In this document: positions 1-8,199 of the stretch, in pieces
How positions within the stretch are numbered: the stretch's first letter is position 1
How the letters are laid out: every line of letters starts with the position of its first letter
DNA from: Methanosarcinales archaeon
GTDB taxonomy: Archaea > Halobacteriota > Syntropharchaeia > Alkanophagales > Methanospirareceae
Direction of reading: 5' to 3'
NCBI GenBank assembly: GCA_003661125.1
Contig: QMVO01000006.1
Span: forward strand, 1 to 18,181
DNA: 18,181 nt
Program-made: the position numbers and the translations under genes
The notes under the pieces: generated by a model
Database searches by the model: none
Told to the model about the DNA's origin: nothing
What the model saw: only the letters and a program-made list of their open reading frames with translations

Positions 1-1
1 A

Positions 2-106
2 TATTACCAGTACATCGCTTCCGTCTTCGCCACGTGGCGGTTACAGGGAAAAGATGTCTACGACGAACTCAAAAAATTGCTCGTCAATGAGCTTTGTTTG
101 AAATGA
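2..106 (+). CDS. C-terminal end of a transposase (IS66-like), partial at left edge
   Basis: An open frame enters from the left edge and ends in TGA at 104-106. Its 34 visible residues include FATWRLQGKDVYDELKKLL. The pattern of a short helix, a TWxLQGK segment and a helix ending soon before the stop resembles the tail of IS66-type transposases as I recall them. No catalytic residues are in view, so the family call is tentative. The stop codon lies one base from the end of a truncated gene on the opposite strand, which fits this being the right end of an inserted element. Alternative: a host gene with a similar tail. Confidence 0.45.
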   Translation, partial: YYQYIASVFATWRLQGKDVYDELKKLLVNELCLK

Positions 107-107
107 G

Positions 108-1061
108 CTAAACAAATACTTCACTTGTAGATTTATGCTTCACAAAGCAATCGGTCATAAAGCCCGTTGCTCCTGCGCCTAAACCGAGAACGTTTCCTAA
201 ACTGTTGAAATAAGAGGAATAGCGGAATTTATCCCGCCCGTTTGAGAAATGATTGATATTTACGTGATTGTACCCGTTATCTTCCAGAAAGCACTTTGCA
301 GTTTCAAAAATATCCCTTGCTATTTCGATTGGAGGCGGCTCGAATTGTCTGGATATCGCTGTTTTGGGACCGAATATCAAAGGATAAAGAGAGATTCCAT
401 CAATCCCTATTTTTACGGCTTTTTGCAAATCTGTAATCACATCCCTCTTATCTTGCCCGGGGACATCATACAAAACGTCGATCGTAAGAAGCGGAAAAAC
501 CTCTCGAGCCCTATTTAATTTCTTAATAACTTCTTTACCCCCGCGCCTTCTCCCAAGCACTTTTCTTAAACCGGGATTAAACGTTTGAACACCCACACTC
601 AGGCGATTGACGCCCAATTCCACAAGCAGGTTCATTTTATCTTCCGTGAGTTCGCTTGTCGTTGTTTCAACACTGATTTCTGCATCGCGCTCGATTTGGA
701 ATATTTCTCCAAGTCCATCAAATAACAACTTAAGTTCTTCTGAAGAAAGCGATGTTGGAGTCCCGCCACCTACATATACGGTTTCCACGGGTGAAAAGTA
801 ATCGCTCCACGTTTTCGCTTCTTTCAGAACCGATTTCACGTATTTCGTTGTCTCGGAAGGATATTCCCTCGTAAGAATGCAGAAAGTGCATCTGCCAGTG
901 CAGAAGGGTATATGAACATATAATGCCCCCTTTTCGCCTCTCCTTTCCATTAATCTAACGAACAGCCAGTCAATATTCCTCTTTTTAAGAAAAGGAAAAA
1001 ACGGGAACAGCGTATCATGATGCGATTTCAGCCATTTCCTCGTGGTGTTATTATTATCCAT
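108..1061 (-). CDS. Radical SAM protein, HemN/HemW-like, probably truncated at the C-terminus
   Basis: The radical SAM cluster motif is CX3CX2C at residues 54, 58 and 61, in the family setting HIPFCTGRCTFC, followed by the SAM-binding GGGTPT at 98-103. These are hallmarks of the coproporphyrinogen oxidase-like HemN/HemW group. Archaea using the siroheme-based heme route do not need HemN, so a heme-chaperone or other radical SAM role is more likely. The start is taken as ATG at 1059-1061, with GGAAG four bases upstream; a TTG at 1086-1088 would add nine residues. The protein ends shortly after GLGAGATGFM. Family members run roughly 100 residues further, so the 3' end appears replaced by the adjoining transposase element. 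The remaining protein may be inactive. Confidence 0.75.
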   Translation of the reverse strand: MDNNNTTRKWLKSHHDTLFPFFPFLKKRNIDWLFVRLMERRGEKGALYVHIPFCTGRCTFCILTREYPSETTKYVKSVLKEAKTWSDYFSPVETVYVGGGTPTSLSSEELKLLFDGLGEIFQIERDAEISVETTTSELTEDKMNLLVELGVNRLSVGVQTFNPGLRKVLGRRRGGKEVIKKLNRAREVFPLLTIDVLYDVPGQDKRDVITDLQKAVKIGIDGISLYPLIFGPKTAISRQFEPPPIEIARDIFETAKCFLEDNGYNHVNINHFSNGRDKFRYSSYFNSLGNVLGLGAGATGFMTDCFVKHKSTSEVFV

Positions 1062-1120
1062 ATATCTTCCAATTTGGATTTCATTCAATCATTCAATTTA
1101 AAAATCTATAAAAAGGCACA

Positions 1121-1702
1121 CTATAAACAACATTTCGCCAGCACCTTAAAATCATCAACCAATACTTCTTTCATCCCCGGATTGTAAGTAGCAACTGCTG
1201 GATGATATAAAGGTACTATCTTTTTAATACCTGGAACGGTGCTTACCGTAAAAACTTTTCCGTGTATTTTACCTATTTTATCCTTCTTTATATAGAATTT
1301 ATCGAAGATATAACCCAATGAAAAGTTCCCAAGTGTAGCGATAACTGCGGGTTCAATGATTTCCATTTGTGCATCCAGAAAAGGAGTGCATGCTTTTATC
1401 TCCGCTACTTTTGGATTTCTATTCCCTGGTGGTCGGCATTTTAGCACATTGGCAATATAAACTTCGCTTCTTTCTAATCCTGCTAACCGCAACAACTCAT
1501 CGAGCATCTTTCCTGCTTTACCCACAAATGGTCTGCCTTTTAAATCTTCGTAGTAACCCGGGGCTTCACCTATGAACATCACTTTCGCTGTTAATGTGCC
1601 TTCTCCAACAACGGGATTTGTTCTCGTCTTCCATAATTCGCAACGTCTGCATTCTCTTATTTGCTCTTCTATGGTTTCCATTTCAATTATTTTTGTTCTC
1701 AT
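1121..1702 (-). CDS. udg: Uracil-DNA glycosylase, family 4 (iron-sulfur type)
   Basis: This enzyme removes uracil from DNA to start base-excision repair. At 193 residues it has the usual family length. The active-site motif GEAPGYYED is at residues 45-53, the HPAV motif at 167-170, and four cysteines (C18, C21, C89, C105) are placed to hold the [4Fe-4S] cluster. C89 lies in VLKCRPPGNRNP, which is typical of family 4. The start is ATG at 1700-1702; an internal ATG at residue 8 would lose only a short leader. On the minus strand the gene precedes the HemN-like gene with a gap of about 60 bp that contains its own AT-rich stretch, so co-transcription is possible but unproven. Confidence 0.93.
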   Translation of the reverse strand: MRTKIIEMETIEEQIRECRRCELWKTRTNPVVGEGTLTAKVMFIGEAPGYYEDLKGRPFVGKAGKMLDELLRLAGLERSEVYIANVLKCRPPGNRNPKVAEIKACTPFLDAQMEIIEPAVIATLGNFSLGYIFDKFYIKKDKIGKIHGKVFTVSTVPGIKKIVPLYHPAVATYNPGMKEVLVDDFKVLAKCCL

Positions 1703-1853
1703 TACAACCGCCAGTAATAAATAAAACTTTTTGCTTCTTCTCCGTTAAACCTTCCGCTACTCGTCACGAAGTGACCACACTTCTGCGCTTGCGGCATGAC
1801 GCGAAGAAATTCCCTGAAGCTAAAGAGGAAGTCGCCGAACAAAACAGCAAACC

Positions 1854-1862
1854 TTAAATATG
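1854..1862 (+). promoter_or_regulatory. TATA-like box upstream of cdhA
   Basis: The sequence TTAAATATG lies 40-48 bp before the cdhA start, at a distance that would place transcription start near 1880-1886 and give a short leader. The rest of the divergent region 1703-1901 has no gene I can support. It holds a small hairpin, GTCAC-gaa-GTGAC at 1763-1775, of unknown role. Inferred from spacing and composition only. Confidence 0.4.
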
Positions 1863-1865
1863 GAG

Positions 1866-1887
1866 TCCTATTAAAATCCTATTAAAA
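1866..1887 (+). repeat. Perfect 11-bp tandem repeat between TATA box and cdhA start
   Basis: TCCTATTAAAA occurs twice head-to-tail (1866-1876 and 1877-1887), directly downstream of the putative TATA box and 14 bp before the cdhA start codon. It overlaps the expected transcription start. It could be a regulator site, a doubled initiator region, or a replication-slippage duplication. Confidence 0.8.
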
Positions 1888-1901
1888 GATAAAGAAGAAA
1901 G

Positions 1902-4307
1902 ATGGAAGAGCTAAAAAAGGGAGGAGTTTTCACTATCTCCGACCTGCAAAATATACGGATAAGCATAGGGAAGATAATAGAGGAAGAAGAAGAATGGGAG
2001 CCGATGGGACCGACGCCGATGCCAAGCATCGCCACGCTTCGAAACTGGGACTTCAAGCTTTTGAACCGCTACAAGCCTTTTTATGCACCGGTCTGCGACT
2101 TGTGCTGTCTTTGTACGTACGGGAAATGTGATCTTACAGCCGGTAAGAAAGGCGCTTGTGGAATAAAAATAGATGCTCAGCAGGGGAGAATGTTTTTGCT
2201 CATCTCCCTCTTAGGATGCTCAGCGCATGAAGCACATGGAAGGCACCTCTTACGAGAAATGATAAAGAAACATGGAGAGGAGGTCCCTATTGATTTTGGG
2301 GCTGAGGTAAACGTGGAAGCGCCTCTTACAAGATTGATATGTGGTATAAGACCCAAGACAATAAGTGATTATGAGGAGGTATTTGATTATATAGAGGAGC
2401 AAATAGCGCAATTGGCTGATTCGCTTCATCCTGGTCAAGAAAGTTCATACATGGACTTCGAGTCGAAAGCGCTTCATCTCGGAATGCTCGATTCGCTGAG
2501 CAAAGAAGCTACTGATGTTGTTCAGATTGCGTGCTTTGGAATGCCATCCAGCCATGCAGGCGGTGGTCCGGATGTTCATTTAGTGGATGTCGGATTTGGC
2601 ACGATAGACACGAACAAGCCCGTCGTGCTCGTCATAGGTCACAACGTCACACCTGCTGCGGACATCTCCGATTACATGATGGAGAATGAGCTCGAAGATG
2701 TAATTGAACTTGCGGGTATATGTTGCACTGCTCTTGATTTGACTCGGTATAACCAAAGAGCGAAGATAGTGTCTGCATTGGGCAGACAACTTCGTGTGAT
2801 AAGGGCTGGTCTTGCAGATGTCATCGTAGTTGACGAGCAGTGTATTCGTGCAGACGTGGTAGAACTTGCTCAAAGAGTTCATTCCCCGGTTATAGCGACG
2901 AATGACAAAGCTTTGCACGGGCTTGAAGATAGAACTTACGATGAACCTGATGAGATAGTAGCGGATTTAGCGACTGAGAAGGTTCCGGGTGTTGTCATTC
3001 TCGACCCTGATAGAGTGGGAGAAGTAGCAGTTAAGACTGCGATGAAGGTAAAAAAGAGAAGAAAAACGCTAAGGATAATTCTAAGTGATGAAGAGTTCAA
3101 GAACTTGGTAGGAGAATGTGTGCAATGTGATGAATGCACGCGAGCATGTCCAAATGGGCTTGAGATAGGAGAAGCGATGGCGGAAGCCGTGAAAGGCATT
3201 GTTGAACCTCTCTCTGATTTATTTGACCCTTGTGTAGGTTGCGGTAGATGCGAAGAGGTTTGCAAGAAACATATTCCGATTGTAGATGTGATCACTAAAG
3301 CGGCATACCCTGGAATAAAGGAGGAGAAAGGGAAAGCAAGAGTGGGAAGAGGACCAGTATGGGACACCGAGATAAGAGAAGTAGGTGCTCCTATTGTCCT
3401 GGGAACTATTCCGGGTGTTATTGCTCCGGTTGGCTGTGGAAACTACCCTAAAGGGACAAAGGATGTATGGCTTATAGCGAAAGAGTTTGCAGAGCGGCGG
3501 TACATAGTTACGTTAACGGGTTGCGCATCCATAGACGTTGCGCTCTGGAAAGATGAAGAAGGAAAGACATTATATGAGAAGCATCATGGCGCTTTCGATG
3601 CCGGAGGCGTGCTCAATATAGGCTCCTGCGTATCTAATGCGCATATACACGGTGCGGCGATAAAAATAGCGAGTATATTCGCAAGAAGGAACCTGAGGGG
3701 AAACTATGAGGAGATAGCAGATTACATTCTGAGCAGAGTAGGTGCGTGTGGAGTAGCGTGGGGAGCGATGTCAGATAAAGCGGCTTCTATCGCTACTGGC
3801 TTCAATAGACTTGGTGTTCCCGTGATTGTAGGTCCTCATGGGTCGAAATACCGGCGTGCTTATCTGGGAAGGGCGTATAAAAAGGGGGATTGGTCGCTGA
3901 TAGATGCGAGAGACGGCACCGAAATATATTTCGAGCCTGCTCCGGAGCACCTCATGATGCCTTGCGAGACGGTGGAGGAAGCTTTACCTATGATTGCAAA
4001 ACTTTGTTTCCGACCTTCTGATACTGACCGCGGACGTTCAATTAAACTAACGCATTATATTGACCTCAGTTTGAAGTATCTCTCTATATACCCGCCGGAC
4101 TGGCATCTCTTCGTTAGAAGTGAGACAGACCTTCCAATAGCGAAAAGGAAAGAGCTGCTGAAGAAGCTCGAGGATGAGCAAGGATGGGAGATAGACTGGA
4201 AGTTGAAGAAGATAAAAGAAGGACCGATAAGGGGCTACGACCCTTCTTTTGACCCTACGAATTTGAAAAGGTTGGTGAGGAAGCGAGGTGAGCGGGAGAA
4301 AGGTTGA
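1902..4307 (+). CDS. cdhA: CODH/ACS complex alpha subunit CdhA (nickel carbon monoxide dehydrogenase)
   Basis: This is the CO dehydrogenase subunit of the archaeal acetyl-CoA decarbonylase/synthase, interconverting CO2 and CO for the Wood-Ljungdahl carbonyl branch in the cytoplasm. At 801 residues it is full length. A cysteine-rich N-terminal cluster region (C65, C68, C69, C71, C76, C86) matches the B/D-cluster site. Two ferredoxin-type motifs follow: C406/C409/C412/C416 and C444/C447/C450/C454, the insertion that marks archaeal CdhA. Candidate C-cluster ligands are H247 (GHNVTP), C275 or C276, C314, C512, C541 and C576. The ATG start at 1902 has only a weak purine-rich stretch before it. The stop overlaps or abuts cdhB, so the two form an operon. 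The cdhC, cdhD and cdhE partners are not in this window. Confidence 0.97.
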   Translation: MEELKKGGVFTISDLQNIRISIGKIIEEEEEWEPMGPTPMPSIATLRNWDFKLLNRYKPFYAPVCDLCCLCTYGKCDLTAGKKGACGIKIDAQQGRMFLLISLLGCSAHEAHGRHLLREMIKKHGEEVPIDFGAEVNVEAPLTRLICGIRPKTISDYEEVFDYIEEQIAQLADSLHPGQESSYMDFESKALHLGMLDSLSKEATDVVQIACFGMPSSHAGGGPDVHLVDVGFGTIDTNKPVVLVIGHNVTPAADISDYMMENELEDVIELAGICCTALDLTRYNQRAKIVSALGRQLRVIRAGLADVIVVDEQCIRADVVELAQRVHSPVIATNDKALHGLEDRTYDEPDEIVADLATEKVPGVVILDPDRVGEVAVKTAMKVKKRRKTLRIILSDEEFKNLVGECVQCDECTRACPNGLEIGEAMAEAVKGIVEPLSDLFDPCVGCGRCEEVCKKHIPIVDVITKAAYPGIKEEKGKARVGRGPVWDTEIREVGAPIVLGTIPGVIAPVGCGNYPKGTKDVWLIAKEFAERRYIVTLTGCASIDVALWKDEEGKTLYEKHHGAFDAGGVLNIGSCVSNAHIHGAAIKIASIFARRNLRGNYEEIADYILSRVGACGVAWGAMSDKAASIATGFNRLGVPVIVGPHGSKYRRAYLGRAYKKGDWSLIDARDGTEIYFEPAPEHLMMPCETVEEALPMIAKLCFRPSDTDRGRSIKLTHYIDLSLKYLSIYPPDWHLFVRSETDLPIAKRKELLKKLEDEQGWEIDWKLKKIKEGPIRGYDPSFDPTNLKRLVRKRGEREKG

Positions 4308-4309
4308 AA

Positions 4310-4846
4310 ATGGTATTAAAAGACGCTCCATGGCAGATAGGGAACATACCTGGACCGAAGCAGGCAAAGATTTTGACGCCTCTCGGCGCTGCGAAGATGA
4401 TAAAGCGAGCAAAAAGACCTCTTTTCATTGTCGGCTCGCTCGCATTAGAGACAGAGCTTAACGGGAAGAGTTTGATGGATTATGCGATAGAGATAGCGAA
4501 CGGAGGGAGAATACCCGTGGTTGCGGTCGCACACACGCCAAAAGGATTTTCTGAAAGGGGCTTTCAACCGGATGCTTATATGCCCCTGATAAACATAATA
4601 GACAGACTTAGAGACGCAGACTGGAAAGGTGTAAAAGGGGAAGGGCAGCACGACCTCGTCGTGTGCCTGGGTGTGCTTTATTACATAGGCTCGCAGGGGC
4701 TGTCCACACTGAAGCATTTCGCACCCTGGCTGAAGACAATCACACTATGCCGGTTCTTCCATCCGAATGCATACATGTCGTTTCCGAATATGAAAGATGA
4801 GGAATGGAGAAGGTATTTGGATGAGTTAATTGAAGAGCTGAAGTGA
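4310..4846 (+). CDS. cdhB: CODH/ACS complex epsilon subunit CdhB
   Basis: This is the small partner of CdhA in the alpha2-epsilon2 CO dehydrogenase component, thought to help electron or FAD handling. About 178 residues is the usual size. The family opening is present (AAKMIKRAKRPLFIVGS), followed by a Rossmann-like body and the segment HDLVVCLGVLYYIGSQ near the middle. The ATG at 4310 is preferred; a TTG at 4304-4306 would overlap the cdhA stop (TTGA) and add two residues. GGAG at 4294-4297 could serve either start. Position directly after cdhA supports the assignment and translational coupling. The gene normally next in methanogen operons (cdhC) is absent; a purine gene follows instead. Confidence 0.92.
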   Translation: MVLKDAPWQIGNIPGPKQAKILTPLGAAKMIKRAKRPLFIVGSLALETELNGKSLMDYAIEIANGGRIPVVAVAHTPKGFSERGFQPDAYMPLINIIDRLRDADWKGVKGEGQHDLVVCLGVLYYIGSQGLSTLKHFAPWLKTITLCRFFHPNAYMSFPNMKDEEWRRYLDELIEELK

Positions 4847-4856
4847 TGTTGCGAAA

Positions 4857-4874
4857 ATACCATACCATACCATA
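4857..4874 (+). repeat. Short 5-bp tandem repeat (ACCAT units) ahead of purM
   Basis: Three consecutive ACCAT units occur in the 56-bp gap between cdhB and purM, followed by CATAAAAGA, which could be the purM TATA box. A GAGG stretch lies about 8-10 bp before the purM ATG. The repeat is too short to assign a function. Confidence 0.4.
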
Positions 4875-4902
4875 AAAGATTGGATAAACAAGAGGCAAAA
4901 GA

Positions 4903-5994
4903 ATGAAATCGCAAGAAAGTGTTACATATACCGAAGCAGGAGTTGATACAGCAAAAGAGGAGATCGCATTACAGAGATTGCTCTTCCATGTGCAAAAAAG
5001 CCTTTCATTTAGAAAAGGTATAGGGTCGGTTAAACTTAATATAGGTTATTTTGCAAATGTAATTGACCTTGGGCAAGGAATAGGATTAGCGGTATCTGCT
5101 GATGGTGTGGGAACAAAAATTCTCATCGCTCAGATGATGGATAAATACGATACCATAGGAATCGACTGTATCGCAATGAACGTTAATGATATTCTCTGTG
5201 TTGGCGCAGAACCTATTTCAATGCTTGATTATATCGCAGTTTGTGATCCAAACCCTCATCTGATGGAAGAAATCGGAAAAGGGCTCGCCAAAGGTGCGGA
5301 AATTGCTAATATATCCATCTCCGGTGGCGAAATAGCCATCATAAAAGATATGATCAAAGGAGAAAGAAGAAATCATGAATTCGACTTAGTAGGCACAGCA
5401 ATAGGTAAAGTTTCACTCGATAAAGTAATTGCAGGGCAAAATATTAGAGAGCGCGATATAATTATAGGTCTACGTAGTAACGGAATTCATAGTAATGGAT
5501 TATCCTTAGCTCGCCACATTTTTTTTAACATCGCGCATACCGGAATTAACGAGTATTTTGATGAATTAGGAAAAACCATCGGAGAGGAACTGTTAGAACC
5601 AACGCATATCTATGTTCCAGAAATTATGGAAATGATAAATTCTAATTTAGATATAAAGGCATTGATACACATTACAGGTGATGGGTTTTTAAATCTAAAT
5701 AGAGTTAAAGCAAATGTCGGTTTTGTCCTTGAATATCTTCCAGAAGCGCAACCCATTTTCCCTTTACTACAAAAACTTGGCAATGTCCCTGATGAGGAAA
5801 TGTTTCTCGTTTTTAATATGGGCATTGGATTCTGCGTTATATTGCCTGAACAAGAAGCCGAAGCAGCTATTGACATTGCAAGAAAGCATAAAGTGGATGC
5901 CTTCAGACTGGGCTACGTTATTAAAGGGGAGAAAAAGGTTATTATAAAACCCAAGAAACTAATGGGGCAAAAAAATCAATTCTATAAATATTAA
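4903..5994 (+). CDS. purM: Phosphoribosylformylglycinamidine cyclo-ligase (AIR synthetase)
   Basis: This enzyme closes the imidazole ring of AIR from FGAM with ATP in de novo purine synthesis. The family signatures are SADGVGTKI (from residue 66), the metal/ATP segment GIDCIAMNVNDILCVGAEP (87-104), SGGE at 140-143, and FNMGIGFCV near the C-terminus. At 363 residues it is slightly longer than bacterial PurM. One oddity is that the usual GGETA-x-x-P segment reads GGEIAIIKD, with Thr replaced by Ile and Pro by Lys; a close paralogue in the AIR synthase superfamily cannot be excluded but the rest fits PurM well. The ATG at 4903 has a purine-rich GAGGCAAAAG before it. It is on the same strand as cdhAB but is functionally unrelated, and may have its own promoter in the 56-bp gap. 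Confidence 0.9.
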   Translation: MKSQESVTYTEAGVDTAKEEIALQRLLFHVQKSLSFRKGIGSVKLNIGYFANVIDLGQGIGLAVSADGVGTKILIAQMMDKYDTIGIDCIAMNVNDILCVGAEPISMLDYIAVCDPNPHLMEEIGKGLAKGAEIANISISGGEIAIIKDMIKGERRNHEFDLVGTAIGKVSLDKVIAGQNIRERDIIIGLRSNGIHSNGLSLARHIFFNIAHTGINEYFDELGKTIGEELLEPTHIYVPEIMEMINSNLDIKALIHITGDGFLNLNRVKANVGFVLEYLPEAQPIFPLLQKLGNVPDEEMFLVFNMGIGFCVILPEQEAEAAIDIARKHKVDAFRLGYVIKGEKKVIIKPKKLMGQKNQFYKY

Positions 5995-6007
5995 TTAACC
6001 CTTTCAG

Positions 6008-8062
6008 CTATTTATTTATTTCGTTCACCCCCTTATACCCCGGTATCTTTTGCGGTCCTCGATATTTTGTAGCCTCTGCGAGCTCTTTTAGACATTCGGG
6101 GTTCCGTGCGGTGGTCATGTCTCCGAGCACCTCATTCCGAACAAGACCTTTTAGAAACCGCCTTATTATTTTTCCACTTTCTGTATTTGGTACTTCAGAG
6201 ACATAGTAAGCGACTTCAGGAGTCGCTACCGGACCAACTTTCTCCCTCACCACTTTCACTATTTTCCTGTCCATCTCCTCTTTGGGCACTTTGACACCTC
6301 TTTTCAGCACTACGAAAAGAGCAGGCACTTCTCCTTTTATCGCATGAGGCTTCCCCACCACTGCAACTTCTGCAACTTCCTCCAAGTCACTTACTGCATC
6401 TTCTATCTCAGCAGTGCCTAACCTGTGTCCCGCGACCTCCATGATATCATCAATCCGCCCGGTAATCTTTATCAGTGGCTGACCTCCTATTTTCATCCTG
6501 GTTTTTATTCCGCCATCGCCTGCAAAATATATTTCCGTGCCGTATTCACTCCAATACTCTGCCACATATTTTTCCGGGTCCTTGTACATCCCTCTGAGCA
6601 TAGAAGGTGCATAAGGGGGTTTTACAACGAGATATCCCGATTCCCCTTCTTTCACTGGCTTACCAGTCGCATCCAGGATATCGCAATGCACACCCGGGAG
6701 TGCAGGACCTGCGACGCCAGGAATGAAAGGACCTATACCAGGAAGTGAGGACAGGAGTATTCCGCCAGTCTCTGTTTGCCAGTATGTATCCACCAGAGGA
6801 CAGCGACGCTGTCCTATTTTCTCGAAGAACCATTTCCACGTGTCAGGGTCGATTGGCTCACCGACTGATGCCAAGAGTCTTATGGAGGAGAAGTCATATC
6901 CTTCGATCCATTTATCGCCCGCAGCTCTTAACGCTCTTATTGCCGTGGGTGCTGTATAAAATATAGTCACTCCGTATTTCTCTATTATCTCCCACCATCT
7001 GCTCGGATTCGGATAGTCGGGGGCACCTTCATACCATAATACCGTCGTTCCCACGAGTAAAGGACCGTAGAGGGCATAAGAATGCCCTGTTATCCATCCT
7101 ATATCTGCCGTTGACCAGAAGAGGTCCTGCGGATGCAAATCAAACACAAGTTTCATTGTCAATGCTACTCCCACACTGTAAGCACCGCAGGAATGCATAA
7201 CAGCCTTCGGTTTGCCTGTCGTTCCGGAAGTGTAAAGCAGGTAAGAACAGTCTTCTGATGTGATTATTGCTGGTTCATAATAAGCTTCGGCATCTTTCAT
7301 CAATTCATCAAAGTAGTAGTCCCTGCCTTCCTTCATTGGTACCTCACAATTCACACGCCTCACGACCACACAGTTCTCTGCACCGGCTTTCTCCAGAACC
7401 TCTTTTTCATCTATTCGCTTTTTCAGCTCTATCAATTTCCCTCTTCGGTAGAAGCCATCCGCCGTGATAAGAATTTTTGACCCTGCATCTTCCATCCTTT
7501 CTCGGACCGCGTGGGGTGCAAAAGCAGTGTAAACGACGGAATGCCATGCTCCTATCCGTTGACATGCCAGAGCGACTATTGCAGTCTCAGGGATCATCGG
7601 CATCCAGATGGTTACAGGACTCCCTTTCTTTACTCCCAGACCTTCTAAAACGTTTGCAAACTTGTTCACTTCTCTATATAAATCCATGTAAGTCAAGACC
7701 CTTTGGGCTTCATCCACGGGCTCAGGCTCCCAAATAATTGCAGCCTTATTCCTGTGCTCTTCCAGATGCCGGTCAAGGCAGTTATAGCACAAATTTGTTT
7801 TATTTCCTACGAACCAGTTGAAATAGGGTGGCTCCAATTTTACTATTTTATCCGCATCCCACTCCTCAAACCAATGAATGAACTCCTTTGCTTGTTTTGC
7901 CCAGAAACTTTCAGGGTCTTTGCTCGCTTCCACGTATATTTTCTCATCGCTAAAGTAAGCTTTTTTCTTCATTTCTGCCGTGGGCCAGAATACATCGCTC
8001 TTTTCAGGATCCTCCTTCACCCATTGTTTCCCCGCTTCCTTTAGCTTTCTTCCAACATTCAT
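6008..8062 (-). CDS. acs: Acetyl-CoA synthetase, AMP-forming
   Basis: This enzyme makes acetyl-CoA from acetate, ATP and CoA via acetyl-AMP. The ATP loop YTSGTTGKPK is at residues 277-286. TYWQTETGG is at 426-434; the Trp before the Gln corresponds to the acetate-selective Trp of bacterial Acs, as I recall it. The hinge region GRIDDIMEVAGHRLG follows, then the C-terminal catalytic Lys context ESGKIIRR (K631), the site acetylated in bacterial Acs. From ATG 8060-8062 the protein is 684 residues and begins near family N-termini. The open frame extends 52 codons further upstream, but those residues look non-coding and would run over the end of the neighbouring gene. The gene converges with purM, 13 bp apart. 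It lies downstream of a DUF1015 gene, with a 137-bp gap carrying a TATA-like box. Confidence 0.93.
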   Translation of the reverse strand: MNVGRKLKEAGKQWVKEDPEKSDVFWPTAEMKKKAYFSDEKIYVEASKDPESFWAKQAKEFIHWFEEWDADKIVKLEPPYFNWFVGNKTNLCYNCLDRHLEEHRNKAAIIWEPEPVDEAQRVLTYMDLYREVNKFANVLEGLGVKKGSPVTIWMPMIPETAIVALACQRIGAWHSVVYTAFAPHAVRERMEDAGSKILITADGFYRRGKLIELKKRIDEKEVLEKAGAENCVVVRRVNCEVPMKEGRDYYFDELMKDAEAYYEPAIITSEDCSYLLYTSGTTGKPKAVMHSCGAYSVGVALTMKLVFDLHPQDLFWSTADIGWITGHSYALYGPLLVGTTVLWYEGAPDYPNPSRWWEIIEKYGVTIFYTAPTAIRALRAAGDKWIEGYDFSSIRLLASVGEPIDPDTWKWFFEKIGQRRCPLVDTYWQTETGGILLSSLPGIGPFIPGVAGPALPGVHCDILDATGKPVKEGESGYLVVKPPYAPSMLRGMYKDPEKYVAEYWSEYGTEIYFAGDGGIKTRMKIGGQPLIKITGRIDDIMEVAGHRLGTAEIEDAVSDLEEVAEVAVVGKPHAIKGEVPALFVVLKRGVKVPKEEMDRKIVKVVREKVGPVATPEVAYYVSEVPNTESGKIIRRFLKGLVRNEVLGDMTTARNPECLKELAEATKYRGPQKIPGYKGVNEINK

Positions 8063-8087
8063 TCCCGTTTTATTATTTACTTTACTA

Positions 8088-8099
8088 TTATTATATATG
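8088..8099 (-). promoter_or_regulatory. TATA-like box for acs
   Basis: On the minus strand the sequence CATATATAATAA lies 26-37 bp before the acs ATG at 8062. This spacing would give transcription starting within about 10 bases of the start codon. It also supports the shorter acs start, since the longer reading would place this box inside the coding region. Confidence 0.5.
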
Positions 8100-8199
8100 A
8101 TGGTATGTTTAAGTTCGCCTCTATAAAAGCATAGAGGTGTATGTCCTGAAGCGAAGGGAGCATGAGTAAAAAATGAAAAAAAATAACCGCCACTCTTTA

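Noticed and set aside
1594..1857. Plus-strand frame of 87 codons across the start of the UDG gene
   Set aside because: It is mostly antisense to the UDG coding region, and its tail lies in the cdhA upstream region; no domain or homology pattern.
2936..3367. Long antisense frame of 143 codons inside cdhA
   Set aside because: Antisense shadow of strong coding sequence; composition is low in complexity (Ser/Thr/Pro) and carries no motif.
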